Positions 7,470 through 18,033 are shown, counted from the first letter of the stretch. The stretch is DNA of 64,000 bases from Prevotella melaninogenica (GCF_013267595.1 NZ_CP054011.1:372001-436000), one strand, 5' to 3'. The notes: generated by a model from the letters alone, not told the origin. Program-made: numbers and translations.

Positions 7470-10400
7470 ATGAAGTATCATCAACGCATGTTTAGAACTT
7501 TAAGAAGGTTACCTTCTTTGGTGTTTCTGACAACTTTTATCTTGATGCTTTCGTGGAGTTCTCCTGCTTCTGCACAAGTAGCGGGTAAGAAATTCTCGAT
7601 TTCGTTTAAGGATAAGAGTGTTGCTCAGATTTTGGATTTCATTTCTACAAAGGGAGACTACAAGATTAATTACTCTGACGATGTTAAGAACGACACGTTG
7701 CTTCTTACGATATCGTTTGAGGATGTAGACGAACTGAGTGCTGTGGAAAATCTATTGTCTCACTCATCTTTCGTCTATAATATCGATGGCAAGGTGATTG
7801 ATGTGTTCAAGATGAAGAACGCAACACAAGGACAATACACTATTCGTGGCACAGTAAAAGACAAAGACGGATTGGGAGTGCCTTTTGCTATTGTGCAAAT
7901 TAAGGGTACGTCGCAAGGTGTTACCGCTGATATTGACGGTAACTTCTCAATGCCTGTAGAGAAAGAGGAGGGGACGATTACTATCTCCAGCGTGGGCTAT
8001 GATGCTAAAACGCTAAAGTATCATGCTGGTAAAGCTATGAACGTTATCCTGACTTCTTCAGCTATCGCAATGGGTGAGGTTACAGTTGTTGCCTATGGTA
8101 AGCGTAACACACGTGAGCAAGTGGGTGCTGTGGCTTCTGTAAAAGTTGAGGATTTGCAGAAGGCACCAACGGCAAGTATTGAGAATCTCTTGCAGGGTCG
8201 TATGGCTGGTGTAGATGTAACTAACCTCTCAGGTTCACCTGGTGGTGGTGGTTCTCGTATTACTATTCGTGGTTTCAGCTCTCTTAATCAGAAGGGTATC
8301 AATGATGGATCCCCTCTCTATGTAATTGATGGTATTCCTGTGTCAAGTAGTGCAGGTGATGCAACGGGTGGTATCAACCCATTGTCAGGACTCGATCCTT
8401 CAAGTATTGAGTCTGTGCAGGTACTTAAGGATGCTGCATCAGCTTCCCTCTATGGTTCACGTGCTGGTAATGGTGTTATCCTTATTACAACGAAGAAGGG
8501 TAAGTCTGGACGTTCTGAAGTGAGTTTTAATTTCTCACAGTCTCTTTCTTGGTTGCCAAGTACACCAATGCAGACCCTTGGTAAGGGTGAACGCGATATT
8601 GCTCTCCGTCTTGCTAAGAGCCAAAGAGGTGCACATTATGACTACATGACAGATAAGTTGATTTATCCGGGTTCTTATAAGGATTCATACGGATGGGATG
8701 CTGATAATGATGGTGCATACGACTATCTGTGGCGTAATGGTAAGGTGTTGGATTCAGAACGTCGTCTGCCAGGTATTGCGCAAGATTCACTTAATACTTT
8801 CTATAACAACAGAACAAACTGGTGGAAGTATGCCTTCCGTGTTGGTAAGGTGACTAAGGCTGATATGTTGTTAGCAGGTGGTACGGATAATATTAGATAT
8901 ATGGTTAATGCTGGTGTCTATGATGAAACTGGTATTATGATTAGTTCTAACTTCCGTCGTTTTAGTTTGTTGAGTAATCTTGATTTCAATCTGTCAACAA
9001 AGTTGAGTGCTTTCACACGTATTAATCTTACATATGCTACGCAGAAAGCTGGAGCAGATGGAGGTCGTGTGCAGGGATTGACATTCGATCCGAAACGTAC
9101 ATCGACTCTCTTGCCGGGTAAGGGTAGTACTGCTGAGCAAGTGGCATTGAGGCAATTGAAGGATATTGATAAGACCAACTCAAACTATAATGTTCGTTTG
9201 AGTGTTGGTTTGAACTATAACATCTTGAAGGGTCTGAAGTTCTCTTCTACTTATTCGCTTGACCATTACTTCACACGTGTATACACGTTCACACCTGATT
9301 ATCTGAAGTATGATAAGAAGTCTGAGGTTCAGGCTTCCAATATTGCAATGACGAATATCCAGACAGAGAATATTCTTACTTATAACTTGGCATTACCAAG
9401 TGAGCATAAGTTGGAGTTGATGACTGGTATGACATATAACTATGACCTGTTGCAGAACTTAAGCGGTACTGCAAAGGGCGGTCCTACCAACTCTATTAAG
9501 TATGCAGGTGAGGGATGGCCTTCACTCTTTAATGATGGTGGAACAGTAAGAGCAGCACAGAGCTTCCTCACTAACCAGCAGGAACAGTCATTGCTCAGTT
9601 TCTTAGGTCGTGCAGCTTATAGCTATAAGAAGCGTTACATGGCAGAGCTTTCTATCCGTGCAGATGGATCAAGTGTGTTCGGTAAGGACGTACGTTGGGG
9701 TACCTTCCCTTCTGTTGGTCTTGGTTGGGCATTCAGTGAAGAGCACTTCATGAAGAAGTTCTGGTGGTTAAGCTTCGGTAAACTTCGTGCTTCTTGGGGT
9801 AAGTCTGGACAGAAGTTCCAGGAGCCTTATTTGGCATTGGGTGTGATGGAGGAGAGTAACATCTTTAACGGTTCGTTAGGTCTTATCCCGCAATCTATGG
9901 CTAATAAGAAGTTGACTTGGGAGGAGAGTGACCAGTATGACCTCGGTCTTGACTTGCAGATGTTGGATTATCGTTTGAAACTCAAGCTCGATTATTACTA
10001 TAAGTATTCAAGCAAACTGTTGATGCAATCTTATCTTCCAGGTAATGTCTTCCTTGCTACAAATATGTGGGATAATGCATCTGCTATCTCTAACGAAGGT
10101 ATCGAGTTCGAGGCTCAGTATGATGTTATCCGCAAGAAGAATTGGAACTGGAGCGTAGGCTTCAACCTTTCTCATAATAAGAACATGCTGCGTAAGACAT
10201 ACAATGGCGAAGACCTTAATGATAAAGTCTTAGGTCGTCCAGTCTATGGTATCTATACTTTCAAGGATGAGGGAATCGTTCAGAAGGAAGAGGATATCCC
10301 AATGTATCTTAATGCATCAGGTAAGCAGATTCCACTTTACTTCCAATCAATCAATAATCCATTGCGTGTGGGCGGAAGAAAGATTAAGGACCAGAACTAT

Positions 10401-10955
10401 GATGGTGTGATCGATGATAAGGACCTCTATTATGCTGGTAGCACACTTCCTGCAGTTTATGGTGGTTTGAATAGCCACTTGGAATGGAAGGGATTGAGCT
10501 TTGATGTACTCTTCAGCTATACCATTAGCCGTAAGGTTATGAATATGTATAAGAACAGTGCCTTCACCTTTACAAAGGACTTCGGTGTAATCATGAACTA
10601 CTTCCATGCTGGTGACTTCTGGACAACAAGCAACAGAGATGCGAAGTATCCATCACTTGAGTTTGCTGATAAGGATTATGTAGGTCAGTTTGACGGTAAT
10701 GTAGACTCTAACATCGAGAACATTAGTTTCTTACGTCTCAAGCAGTTGGTTATTGGTTATCAGATACCTAAGAACTGGTTGAAGGGTTCTTTCATCAAAG
10801 ATGCTAATGTTTACCTCAGCGGAGAGAATTTGTTCTTGCTTACCAATTACTCAGGAGTAGACCCAGAAATTATTAATCCTTATTCTGGTAAGGACGATGG
10901 AACACAGTATCCATTGAATAGAAAGGTTACTTTGGGTCTCAACTTAAAATTCTAA
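7470..10955 (+). CDS. SusC/RagA-family TonB-linked outer-membrane transporter with STN domain
   Basis: This is the barrel of a SusCD-type importer that takes up oligomeric nutrients across the outer membrane using TonB energy. In order, the 1161 residues hold a signal peptide (to about 36), an STN domain (about 40-113, with FKDKSVAQILDFIS), a carboxypeptidase-regulatory-like domain (about 123-195), a plug (about 215-335, with LQGRMAGVDV and LKDAASASLYGSRAGNGVI) and a 22-strand barrel ending VTLGLNLKF. STN domains usually signal to FecR/ECF sigma pairs, but none is encoded next door. SusD follows after 5 nt. Confidence 0.95.
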   Translation: MKYHQRMFRTLRRLPSLVFLTTFILMLSWSSPASAQVAGKKFSISFKDKSVAQILDFISTKGDYKINYSDDVKNDTLLLTISFEDVDELSAVENLLSHSSFVYNIDGKVIDVFKMKNATQGQYTIRGTVKDKDGLGVPFAIVQIKGTSQGVTADIDGNFSMPVEKEEGTITISSVGYDAKTLKYHAGKAMNVILTSSAIAMGEVTVVAYGKRNTREQVGAVASVKVEDLQKAPTASIENLLQGRMAGVDVTNLSGSPGGGGSRITIRGFSSLNQKGINDGSPLYVIDGIPVSSSAGDATGGINPLSGLDPSSIESVQVLKDAASASLYGSRAGNGVILITTKKGKSGRSEVSFNFSQSLSWLPSTPMQTLGKGERDIALRLAKSQRGAHYDYMTDKLIYPGSYKDSYGWDADNDGAYDYLWRNGKVLDSERRLPGIAQDSLNTFYNNRTNWWKYAFRVGKVTKADMLLAGGTDNIRYMVNAGVYDETGIMISSNFRRFSLLSNLDFNLSTKLSAFTRINLTYATQKAGADGGRVQGLTFDPKRTSTLLPGKGSTAEQVALRQLKDIDKTNSNYNVRLSVGLNYNILKGLKFSSTYSLDHYFTRVYTFTPDYLKYDKKSEVQASNIAMTNIQTENILTYNLALPSEHKLELMTGMTYNYDLLQNLSGTAKGGPTNSIKYAGEGWPSLFNDGGTVRAAQSFLTNQQEQSLLSFLGRAAYSYKKRYMAELSIRADGSSVFGKDVRWGTFPSVGLGWAFSEEHFMKKFWWLSFGKLRASWGKSGQKFQEPYLALGVMEESNIFNGSLGLIPQSMANKKLTWEESDQYDLGLDLQMLDYRLKLKLDYYYKYSSKLLMQSYLPGNVFLATNMWDNASAISNEGIEFEAQYDVIRKKNWNWSVGFNLSHNKNMLRKTYNGEDLNDKVLGRPVYGIYTFKDEGIVQKEEDIPMYLNASGKQIPLYFQSINNPLRVGGRKIKDQNYDGVIDDKDLYYAGSTLPAVYGGLNSHLEWKGLSFDVLFSYTISRKVMNMYKNSAFTFTKDFGVIMNYFHAGDFWTTSNRDAKYPSLEFADKDYVGQFDGNVDSNIENISFLRLKQLVIGYQIPKNWLKGSFIKDANVYLSGENLFLLTNYSGVDPEIINPYSGKDDGTQYPLNRKVTLGLNLKF

Positions 10956-10960
10956 CAGAA

Positions 10961-12508
10961 ATGAAGAAGATTATAATGCTCTCAATATGTGGTTGTCTTC
11001 TGTCCTCTTGCAGCCTTGACTTGCAGCCTGAGAACGGATTGACTTATAGCAACTCGTTTAATAAGGAGAAAGAGCTGAATGCAACAACCACTTCTATTCT
11101 ATATTATATCAACACTGTTGTAGGTAATAATTACGTTCTTTCAACAGCTGGTATGAAGGCTGACGAGATTCTTGATGGCAAGCAGTTACGCGAGTGGAAT
11201 CCACGAACAGTAATAAAAAGTGAGTATTCATGGAAGGGTCTTTACGACATTATCTTTGAATCAAATCTATTGCTTGATAATATAGATAAGACAAAAGGCT
11301 TGGCTGAAGATCGTCGGAAGTATCATGTAGGGCAAGCTGAATTCGCTCTTGGATTGTCTTATTTCCTTTTGGCACAACGTTATGGTGAGGCAATCATCAC
11401 TGATAATTCTTCAGAGATAAAGCCTTACTCTCTCTCTTCACAGAGTGATGTGCTTAATGCTGCAATAGAACATGCAAAGAAAGCATTGGATATTTTGCCT
11501 ACATGGGATAAGTTGACAGACTTGAATGGTGTTTCTATCACTAATCGTCAGACTGCTTCAAAGGGTACTGCTGCAGCCTTACTCGCACAGATTTATGCGT
11601 GGAAGGGTAGTGTGACAGAACTTTATAAGTTGCAGGGTAATGCGCAAGAAGATTATCAGAAGTCTATCGATTACTCAACACAGGTTATCGATGGTCAGGT
11701 CGGTAATTATCAGCTTTGCTCTTCACCAGAGGAACTCTGTACGTATCTGTCTAATGAGAAGTCTCCTAATCCAGAGGCAATCTTCAGCTTGTACTTTGAT
11801 AAGACGCGCTCAGAGAATGTAGTTTCTCCTAATGAGGTGGCACAGAACTTTGTGAGCTGGCCTGTAAGAGAGGACCAAACATTAGCTGATTTACCATCAA
11901 GTAGTACCTATCAGCTTTATACTTCAACAATAGAAAGATTGTTTCCTGATGCTACTGACCAGCGTCTACAGGCATTTTTCTATCAGTGGGGTACCTCACA
12001 TGAGGTAGATGGAACTGATTACGCTATTATGTATAAGTTCAGAAAAGCAATTATGGATGCCGATCAGTATTCTGCAAGTGGTAAGACTTACCGTACGGTA
12101 GATGCTGACTATGTTTACTGGCGTCTTGCTGATTTCTATCTCTTGAGAGCAGAGTGCTATCAAAAGTTAGGTAATGAAGCAAAGGCTATCGCTGATCTTA
12201 ATGTGATTCGTTCACGTGCTGGTGCGCTTTCTTATCCTTCAACCTATGATACAGAGGGACTGAAGAAGGCTATCTTCCTTGAAAGAGAAAAGGAGTTTAT
12301 CGGTGAGAATGATGCACGATATGCAGATGTTATCCGTAATGGCTATGTGAAAGAAGAGTTACAGGGTAAGTTCCGCTTGTTGACTAATCAGGATATTCAA
12401 GGTGGTGCACTCTTCCTTCCACTTCCAAAGGATGCATGGCAGGATAAGGATGGGCACATCATTAATACATTGTTGCGCCAGAAACCTTATTGGCAGGCTT
12501 ATAATTAA
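10961..12508 (+). CDS. SusD/RagB-family surface lipoprotein
   Basis: SusD proteins sit as a lid on the SusC barrel and capture ligand. The 515-residue protein has a lipoprotein signal (lipobox LSSC, Cys17), a helical TPR-like N-terminal half (FALGLSYFLLAQRYGEAI) and the C-terminal block common to RagB proteins (WRLADFYLLRAECYQKLGN, DLNVIRSRAGA, FLEREKEFIGEN). It follows SusC by 5 nt and is certainly co-transcribed. The ligand cannot be read from sequence, although the neighbouring protease suggests peptides rather than glycan; no glycoside hydrolase is near. Confidence 0.94.
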   Translation: MKKIIMLSICGCLLSSCSLDLQPENGLTYSNSFNKEKELNATTTSILYYINTVVGNNYVLSTAGMKADEILDGKQLREWNPRTVIKSEYSWKGLYDIIFESNLLLDNIDKTKGLAEDRRKYHVGQAEFALGLSYFLLAQRYGEAIITDNSSEIKPYSLSSQSDVLNAAIEHAKKALDILPTWDKLTDLNGVSITNRQTASKGTAAALLAQIYAWKGSVTELYKLQGNAQEDYQKSIDYSTQVIDGQVGNYQLCSSPEELCTYLSNEKSPNPEAIFSLYFDKTRSENVVSPNEVAQNFVSWPVREDQTLADLPSSSTYQLYTSTIERLFPDATDQRLQAFFYQWGTSHEVDGTDYAIMYKFRKAIMDADQYSASGKTYRTVDADYVYWRLADFYLLRAECYQKLGNEAKAIADLNVIRSRAGALSYPSTYDTEGLKKAIFLEREKEFIGENDARYADVIRNGYVKEELQGKFRLLTNQDIQGGALFLPLPKDAWQDKDGHIINTLLRQKPYWQAYN

Positions 12509-12549
12509 TGATGGATAAGGATTGTACAAATCAAAAAGTGTTCGATATA

Positions 12550-13182
12550 ATGAAAAAGATTATATATATAATAACAATGTGTCTGACAATGGGAGTCTTC
12601 TCCAGTTGTACTCAGTATAACTTTGACGACACTGGGCTTGCTAATGGAAAGCATGATATGACGATGTGGGAATACTTCAAAGGGGACAGCTATAATTGGG
12701 ATTCCCTTCGTGTAATGGCAGAACGTGCCGACTTAGTGTCGCTCTTCCAAGGTACAAGTCAGTACGGAAAGAACTTCACATTCTTTGGTCCTACGAATCA
12801 TAGTATTCGTCGTTATCTCTATGATAATCATATGGAGAGAGTGTCGGATATCCCAGTTGCTGACTGCAAGAAGTTTATCTTGAATAGTGTTTTGCCTAAC
12901 AAGCGAGTGATGCTTGATGATTTTAAGGAAGGTGTTAAATCTTCTGATGCATCAACACCTATTGGTAAGGGAGGTGAGACAGTAGAGATGGCTTCTGGTA
13001 AGCAGTTGTGGATTTATACTTTCCACGAGTCTTACAACGGTGTGCCAGCCGCTGGCCCTTTACGTATCCACTTGGTTTCCCCAACGACCACCAAGACTTC
13101 TGACGTTGCTTCATGTAATATTGAAACAAACACAGGAGTGGTTCACTCACTTGTTTATGACTTCAACTTAACCGACTTTTAA
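12550..13182 (+). CDS. Fasciclin-like domain lipoprotein
   Basis: The 210-residue lipoprotein (lipobox VFSSC, Cys20) has features of a fasciclin (FAS1) fold: MTMWEYFKGDSYNWDSL, FTFFGPTNHSIRRYLYDN and a terminal strand GVVHSLVYDF. An in-frame ATG at 12508 overlaps the SusD stop, but it would add 14 residues before the signal peptide. ATG 12550 is therefore preferred. Such lipoproteins often accompany SusCD pairs as extra surface ligand-binding subunits; this role is inferred from context. Confidence 0.75.
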   Translation: MKKIIYIITMCLTMGVFSSCTQYNFDDTGLANGKHDMTMWEYFKGDSYNWDSLRVMAERADLVSLFQGTSQYGKNFTFFGPTNHSIRRYLYDNHMERVSDIPVADCKKFILNSVLPNKRVMLDDFKEGVKSSDASTPIGKGGETVEMASGKQLWIYTFHESYNGVPAAGPLRIHLVSPTTTKTSDVASCNIETNTGVVHSLVYDFNLTDF

Positions 13183-13184
13183 AA

Positions 13185-13658
13185 ATGAAAAAGATGAAGA
13201 AAGGAATCGCATTGCTATGCCTTATGGCCCTTACAATAGGTTTTATGGTATCATGTAGCAAAATGGATGTAGGCTATCTGAGAACAACTGGAGCATCTTT
13301 TACTCCCGATTCTCTTAATGCCTTCCATAACGTCGATGCAACGAGTGAGCGTGGTATCAATAAGTTACCATTCGTTTCAACACGTATCCAAGGTGTTGCA
13401 GGAACCAACCCTATCAATTATGAGTTGTTTGGGGTTAAGGCTGACAATCAGGAACAAGCACAGTTGTTTATGAAACTCTATAAGGAGGGTAAGATTTCTG
13501 TTACTGGTGGTCTGATTGTTGTCACACAAGAAGCTACGCAACAGTTGGCAAACGGCAGATATCGTCTCTCTCTTAAGGTGTATAATCAAGACCATGAGGT
13601 AGTCTTGGAAGACATCTTTAAGGTGGTAGTAACAGATGATGAACTGCCTGTCGAGTAA
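13185..13658 (+). CDS. SusCD-associated surface lipoprotein, unknown family
   Basis: This 157-residue lipoprotein (signal peptide MKKMKKGIALLCLMALTIGF, lipobox MVSC, Cys24) has a compact Ig-like or beta-sandwich C-terminal part (YRLSLKVYNQDHEVVLEDIFKV). It begins 2 nt after the fasciclin gene and is clearly part of the same transcript. It could be a SusE/F-like accessory binder; no catalytic motif is visible. A 165-nt gap follows, with an inverted repeat of AGCATTGA/TCAATGCT around 13699-13762 that might modulate expression of the distal genes. Confidence 0.65.
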   Translation: MKKMKKGIALLCLMALTIGFMVSCSKMDVGYLRTTGASFTPDSLNAFHNVDATSERGINKLPFVSTRIQGVAGTNPINYELFGVKADNQEQAQLFMKLYKEGKISVTGGLIVVTQEATQQLANGRYRLSLKVYNQDHEVVLEDIFKVVVTDDELPVE

Positions 13659-13823
13659 TTTCGATAAAGGTATATTGTAGATGTATATACTACGTTCAGC
13701 ATTGACTTTAAGCGTATTCCTCTCATGTATTAAAAAGATAGATATGAATAAAATCAATGCTGTAAGTAGGATACAGTTTAATGAATAGATTGAATAAAAT
13801 AATCCATTAAAAACAGATTAAAT

Positions 13824-15152
13824 ATGAAAAGAAGAAGATATATCTTACTGCTTGTATCTCTTTTGATGATGGTAGTACAGCTTCGTGCACAGCAGGGTAT
13901 GGAAGCAGCAAATGGTATTAAGTTCTTTAAGGGAACTTTCAGTGAAGCTTTGGTAAAAGCTAAGCAAGAGAATAAAATTCTGTTTGTTGACTTCTACGCA
14001 GTGTGGTGTGTTCCTTGTAAGAAGATGGCAAAGACAGTTTTCACACAAGAGGAAGTTGGAAAGTATTTCAATGAACACTTTATCAGTCTGCAGTTAGATG
14101 CAGAGAAGGGTGAGAATGTTGATATCGCTAAGAACTATAAGGTAGCAGCATATCCAACAGTAGCTTTCATTGCACCAGATGGTAAGGCCTTGTCTGTGAA
14201 TACAGGTGCGATGGATAAGGATGAACTCATGGAGGCTGCTAAGATTGCAGCAGGTGAGAGTGTAAGTTTTGAGGAACTTTACAATAAGTACAAGGCTGAT
14301 AACAACGACCTTGACGTTCAGCAGCAACTTCTTCTCAAGGCACCATCTTTCTTGCAGGCGCAGGAGGGTATGGATGCAGATAAGTGGGTAACACGTTTGC
14401 AGAAACTTTATAAGAACTATGTAGCTGCTAAGGCACCATTGAAGCTTATCAATGAGAATGACTATCGTATCATTCTAACATTGGAGGGTGATGAAGATAA
14501 GGAGCACAAGCAGTATATGATTGACCTTATGAACGACCACCTTGATGACTGGATGAAGAAACTTGGTAAGGCACCTGCCTACTACATTGTTGAGGCTAAC
14601 GACATCTTTGCCGAGGATATGGCAAAAGATGGCAACGTAAAGTATAAAGACTATGTAGAGAAAGTTAAGAACCAGTATGCAAAGGCATACGAGGTTGTTG
14701 GCTTGACAGGTATTACTCCATACGAGAAGGCAAAGCTCTACTTCGATGCTCTTTTCAACTTGTATAAGAACAAGAATGTGAATGGCTATGTGAAAGCTAT
14801 GGAGACCTATTTTGGCAAGATGGAGAACAACCTCCGTTCAGCCGACTATGGTAAGGCAGCACAGAACCTCTATATGGCAGCAGGCAAGAGTCTGAAGGCT
14901 AAGGATCATGAGGTAGCTATCAAGTGGGCTGAGAAAGCTTTGTCACAGGAAGATGCTGTGATGGACCGTGTCAACTATATGGTAATGATAGGTGACTCTT
15001 ATCGTGAATTGAAGAACTATACCAAGGCACGTGAATACTATAACCAGGCATTTGCTGAGACACTCCGTTTAGAGAATATGGAGATGCCACAGGCTATGTT
15101 GCAGGGTGCAATCAAGCAGAAGCTCTCTACGCTCGAACTCCTTGAAAAGTAA
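13824..15152 (+). CDS. Periplasmic thioredoxin-fold protein with C-terminal helical repeats
   Basis: The 442-residue protein has a signal peptide (ending LRAQQ) and a thioredoxin domain at about 35-145 with active site WCVPCK (Cys62/Cys65) and cis-Pro region AAYPTVAF. A long helical C-terminal half follows, with TPR-like sequence near residues 355-420 (AIKWAEKALSQED, GDSYRELKNYTKAREYYNQAF). It probably reduces or isomerises disulfides in the periplasm. The position between SusCD lipoproteins and an M16 protease suggests that it helps unfold an imported disulfide-bonded substrate, which is inference. Confidence 0.85.
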   Translation: MKRRRYILLLVSLLMMVVQLRAQQGMEAANGIKFFKGTFSEALVKAKQENKILFVDFYAVWCVPCKKMAKTVFTQEEVGKYFNEHFISLQLDAEKGENVDIAKNYKVAAYPTVAFIAPDGKALSVNTGAMDKDELMEAAKIAAGESVSFEELYNKYKADNNDLDVQQQLLLKAPSFLQAQEGMDADKWVTRLQKLYKNYVAAKAPLKLINENDYRIILTLEGDEDKEHKQYMIDLMNDHLDDWMKKLGKAPAYYIVEANDIFAEDMAKDGNVKYKDYVEKVKNQYAKAYEVVGLTGITPYEKAKLYFDALFNLYKNKNVNGYVKAMETYFGKMENNLRSADYGKAAQNLYMAAGKSLKAKDHEVAIKWAEKALSQEDAVMDRVNYMVMIGDSYRELKNYTKAREYYNQAFAETLRLENMEMPQAMLQGAIKQKLSTLELLEK

Positions 15153-15155
15153 ACA

Positions 15156-18014
15156 ATGACTATGTTCAAGAATATCATTAAATGCCTATCGAGCGTGCCA
15201 GTGGCACTGCTCATAGGCTTTTTGTTTTCCCCCCTTAGTTCTGCCAATGCGCAGATGAATGGATTGCGAAAGGGAAAACTGGCAAATGGGCTTACTTATT
15301 ATATCTATAATGATGGTTCTGCTACTGGTGAAGCACAATACTACCTCTACCAAAATGTAGGTGCTATCTTGGAGAATGATGAGGAAATGGGATTGGCGCA
15401 CGTGTTGGAGCATTTGGCTTTTAATACGACAGACCACTTCCCTAATGGTGTGATGAACTTCCTTCGCAGTAACAATCTCAATGACTTTGAGGCTTTTACA
15501 GGTGTTGATGATACGCGTTATGCGGTTCATAACGTACCAACCAATGATGCGAAGCTAAATGAGAATATGCTTTGGGTGCTCCGTGACTGGTGCCATGGCG
15601 TCAAGATGACCCCTAAAGACATTGAAAAGGAACGTGGTATTATCCTTGAGGAATGGCGTCATCGTTCGGGAGTAGACCGTCGTCTGACAGATGCCATTGC
15701 CCCTGTTGTTTATAATCATGCTGGTTATGCTACTCATAATGTGATTGGTTCACAGAAGATATTGGAGACCTTCCAGCAGAAGCAAGTAAAGCAGTTTTAT
15801 GATAAGTGGTACCGTCCTAATATGCAGTTTATTGCTGTTATCGGTGATGTTGATGTCGACCAGATGGAAAAGAATATCCAAATAGTTTTCAAGACATTGC
15901 CAGCTAAGCAAGCCTCTGCTGTAAATTCACAGACAAGACAGATTCCTGACAATACCACACCGCTCTATATGCGTTTCATTGATCCAGAGAACAAGAGTGC
16001 TTCTTTTGGTCTTTATCAACGTTATGAGGTGAAGGGCAACGCTCCAGAAGAGGACCGAGTACGTCAGTTTATCTTCACTAAGTTCTTCAACACATTGGCT
16101 CCAAAGCGTTTTGTGATGTTGAAGAATGCTGATAAGGAGAGTTATATTGCCGCTGAGGTGAGTCTATCTCCTTTGGTAAGAAACTATTATCAGATGGCAT
16201 GGGACATGGTTCCCTATCAGGGTAATGAACAGAAGGCGCTTCAGCAGATGTTAGCTGTACGTGATAACTTGCGCGACCAAGGCTTTACTGCTGCTGAGTT
16301 CAATGCTGAGAAGGAGAAGATGTACAATGGAATGAAGGATGTCCTCGAAGCTAAAGGACTGGGTACACCAGACAATGCTTTGATGCTTTTCCGTCAGAAC
16401 TTCCTCTATGATATTCCTGTACAAGACTTCCGCGGACAGATTAACCGTAACCTCGAAACTTTGGTTGAGTTAGAGGTTGAAGACATGAATGCTTGGATGA
16501 AGTCATTGCTTAATGACAATAACCTTGCTTTTGTCACTTATTCTAAGTCGCAGAGTGAGATGAATATCACTGAGAATGATCTTATGGCTGCATTGAAGGC
16601 AAAGAGCTCATTCAGCGATATGGCTCGCGCTGATGGTATGAAGCCTATCAGTCAGTTGATTGACTTCCCTCTGACAGGAGGAAAGATTGTTTCTGAAAAG
16701 CAGTTGAAGACTTTGCAGGCAAAGGAGTGGACACTCTCTAATGGTGCAAAAGTTCTTTATCGTAACGTTCCGGAGCTGAGTGGTCAGTTCCTTTTTGCTG
16801 GTTCTGCAGAAGGGGGTAAGTCAATTGTCCCAGCACAGGAACTTGCCAACTATAATGCAATGCGTTCACTCTTGATGCAGTCAGGTGTATATAATTACAA
16901 CCGAAATCAGTTGGCGCAGTGGCTACAGGGTAAGAATATCAATCTCTCCCTCTCATTGGAAGACTACAGTGATGGTATCGGTGGTAATGCACCTGTTGAC
17001 AAGGCTGACGATTTCTTCAGCTATCTGTATTTGATTCTGTCACGTCAGAACTTCTCAAAGTCTGCCTTTGATAAGTATGTCCAGCGTAACTTCTACGTTT
17101 ATGAGAATCGTGCAACAACAGGTATGGCTGCCGTACAGGATTCTATCCAGCAGTTACTCTATCCTGTTAGTGCGATGAATCCACGTCAGGATGAGGCTTT
17201 CTTTAAGTCAGTTCAGTTTGATAAGTTGCAGGAACAGTTCCAGGCACACCTTGGTGATGTATCACGTTTCACCTATTGTCTTATTGGTGATATTCCAGAA
17301 GCAAAGGCTAAAGAGTTGGTGCTTCGCTATATTGGTTCTCTCAAGGGTGAAGGTAAGCCTGTGAAGACAGCTATCCAGCCAATGGACTTCTCTTCATCTA
17401 CGCCAGTCATTAAGCGTACTTTTGAGACCGAAACAGAAGGTGGTATGGCAGAGATTGAGATTTCATTTGCCAATAAGCAGAAACTTTCTGAGCGTGAGCA
17501 AGCTGCTTTGGAAGTGATGCGTGGACTTTTGGAGCGTCGTTATTTTGATGTATTGCGTGAGAAAGAACACCTTACTTATACCGTAGGTGTACAGAGTAAC
17601 TATACTTCACAGCCAGTAGCTGGCGAGAGCCTTAACATTCATCTTTCTACTGCGAAAGAGAATGCTGACAAAGCTGTTAGCCTTGTTTATAGTATTCTTG
17701 ATGATGTGAAGGCTGGCCGTTTCACTGCTGATGAGTTCAAGGCTGCAATGGTACCTTTGGCTGTTGATGAGGAACAATCAGGTGCAGCATCACAGTCAAA
17801 CAGTGACCCATCAGTTTGGATGGCTTTATTGAACATCTATGCTGAGACGGGCAACGAGCTATCTCCAAATGATAATGCCGCTTCCGCACCAGTATTCAAG
17901 ACCCTCACACCACAAGATATCACTGCTGTAGCTATGAAAGTGATGACAAATGCTAAGCAGCGTGAGATTATTGTTAAGCCTGCTGCGCAGGAAGGTAAGC
18001 ATACCTTTAAGTAA
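15156..18014 (+). CDS. Exported M16-family zinc metalloprotease (insulinase/pitrilysin type)
   Basis: The 952 residues start with a signal peptide (ending SSANAQ). The inverted zinc motif HVLEH lies at residues 82-86, and the distal Glu ligand is probably in ERGIILEEWRH near 165. Two M16 repeats follow; the second (from about 520) lacks the zinc motif, as usual. The enzyme would cut peptides in a clamshell chamber in the periplasm. It begins 3 nt after the thioredoxin gene and is the last gene before a strong terminator. ATG 15162 is an alternative start. Confidence 0.92.
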   Translation: MTMFKNIIKCLSSVPVALLIGFLFSPLSSANAQMNGLRKGKLANGLTYYIYNDGSATGEAQYYLYQNVGAILENDEEMGLAHVLEHLAFNTTDHFPNGVMNFLRSNNLNDFEAFTGVDDTRYAVHNVPTNDAKLNENMLWVLRDWCHGVKMTPKDIEKERGIILEEWRHRSGVDRRLTDAIAPVVYNHAGYATHNVIGSQKILETFQQKQVKQFYDKWYRPNMQFIAVIGDVDVDQMEKNIQIVFKTLPAKQASAVNSQTRQIPDNTTPLYMRFIDPENKSASFGLYQRYEVKGNAPEEDRVRQFIFTKFFNTLAPKRFVMLKNADKESYIAAEVSLSPLVRNYYQMAWDMVPYQGNEQKALQQMLAVRDNLRDQGFTAAEFNAEKEKMYNGMKDVLEAKGLGTPDNALMLFRQNFLYDIPVQDFRGQINRNLETLVELEVEDMNAWMKSLLNDNNLAFVTYSKSQSEMNITENDLMAALKAKSSFSDMARADGMKPISQLIDFPLTGGKIVSEKQLKTLQAKEWTLSNGAKVLYRNVPELSGQFLFAGSAEGGKSIVPAQELANYNAMRSLLMQSGVYNYNRNQLAQWLQGKNINLSLSLEDYSDGIGGNAPVDKADDFFSYLYLILSRQNFSKSAFDKYVQRNFYVYENRATTGMAAVQDSIQQLLYPVSAMNPRQDEAFFKSVQFDKLQEQFQAHLGDVSRFTYCLIGDIPEAKAKELVLRYIGSLKGEGKPVKTAIQPMDFSSSTPVIKRTFETETEGGMAEIEISFANKQKLSEREQAALEVMRGLLERRYFDVLREKEHLTYTVGVQSNYTSQPVAGESLNIHLSTAKENADKAVSLVYSILDDVKAGRFTADEFKAAMVPLAVDEEQSGAASQSNSDPSVWMALLNIYAETGNELSPNDNAASAPVFKTLTPQDITAVAMKVMTNAKQREIIVKPAAQEGKHTFK

Positions 18015-18033
18015 TTAATGGTAAGTAAATATA

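Noticed and set aside
13377..13757. 126-codon antisense frame over the lipoprotein gene
   Set aside because: Antisense to a gene with signal peptide and lipobox; no support of its own.
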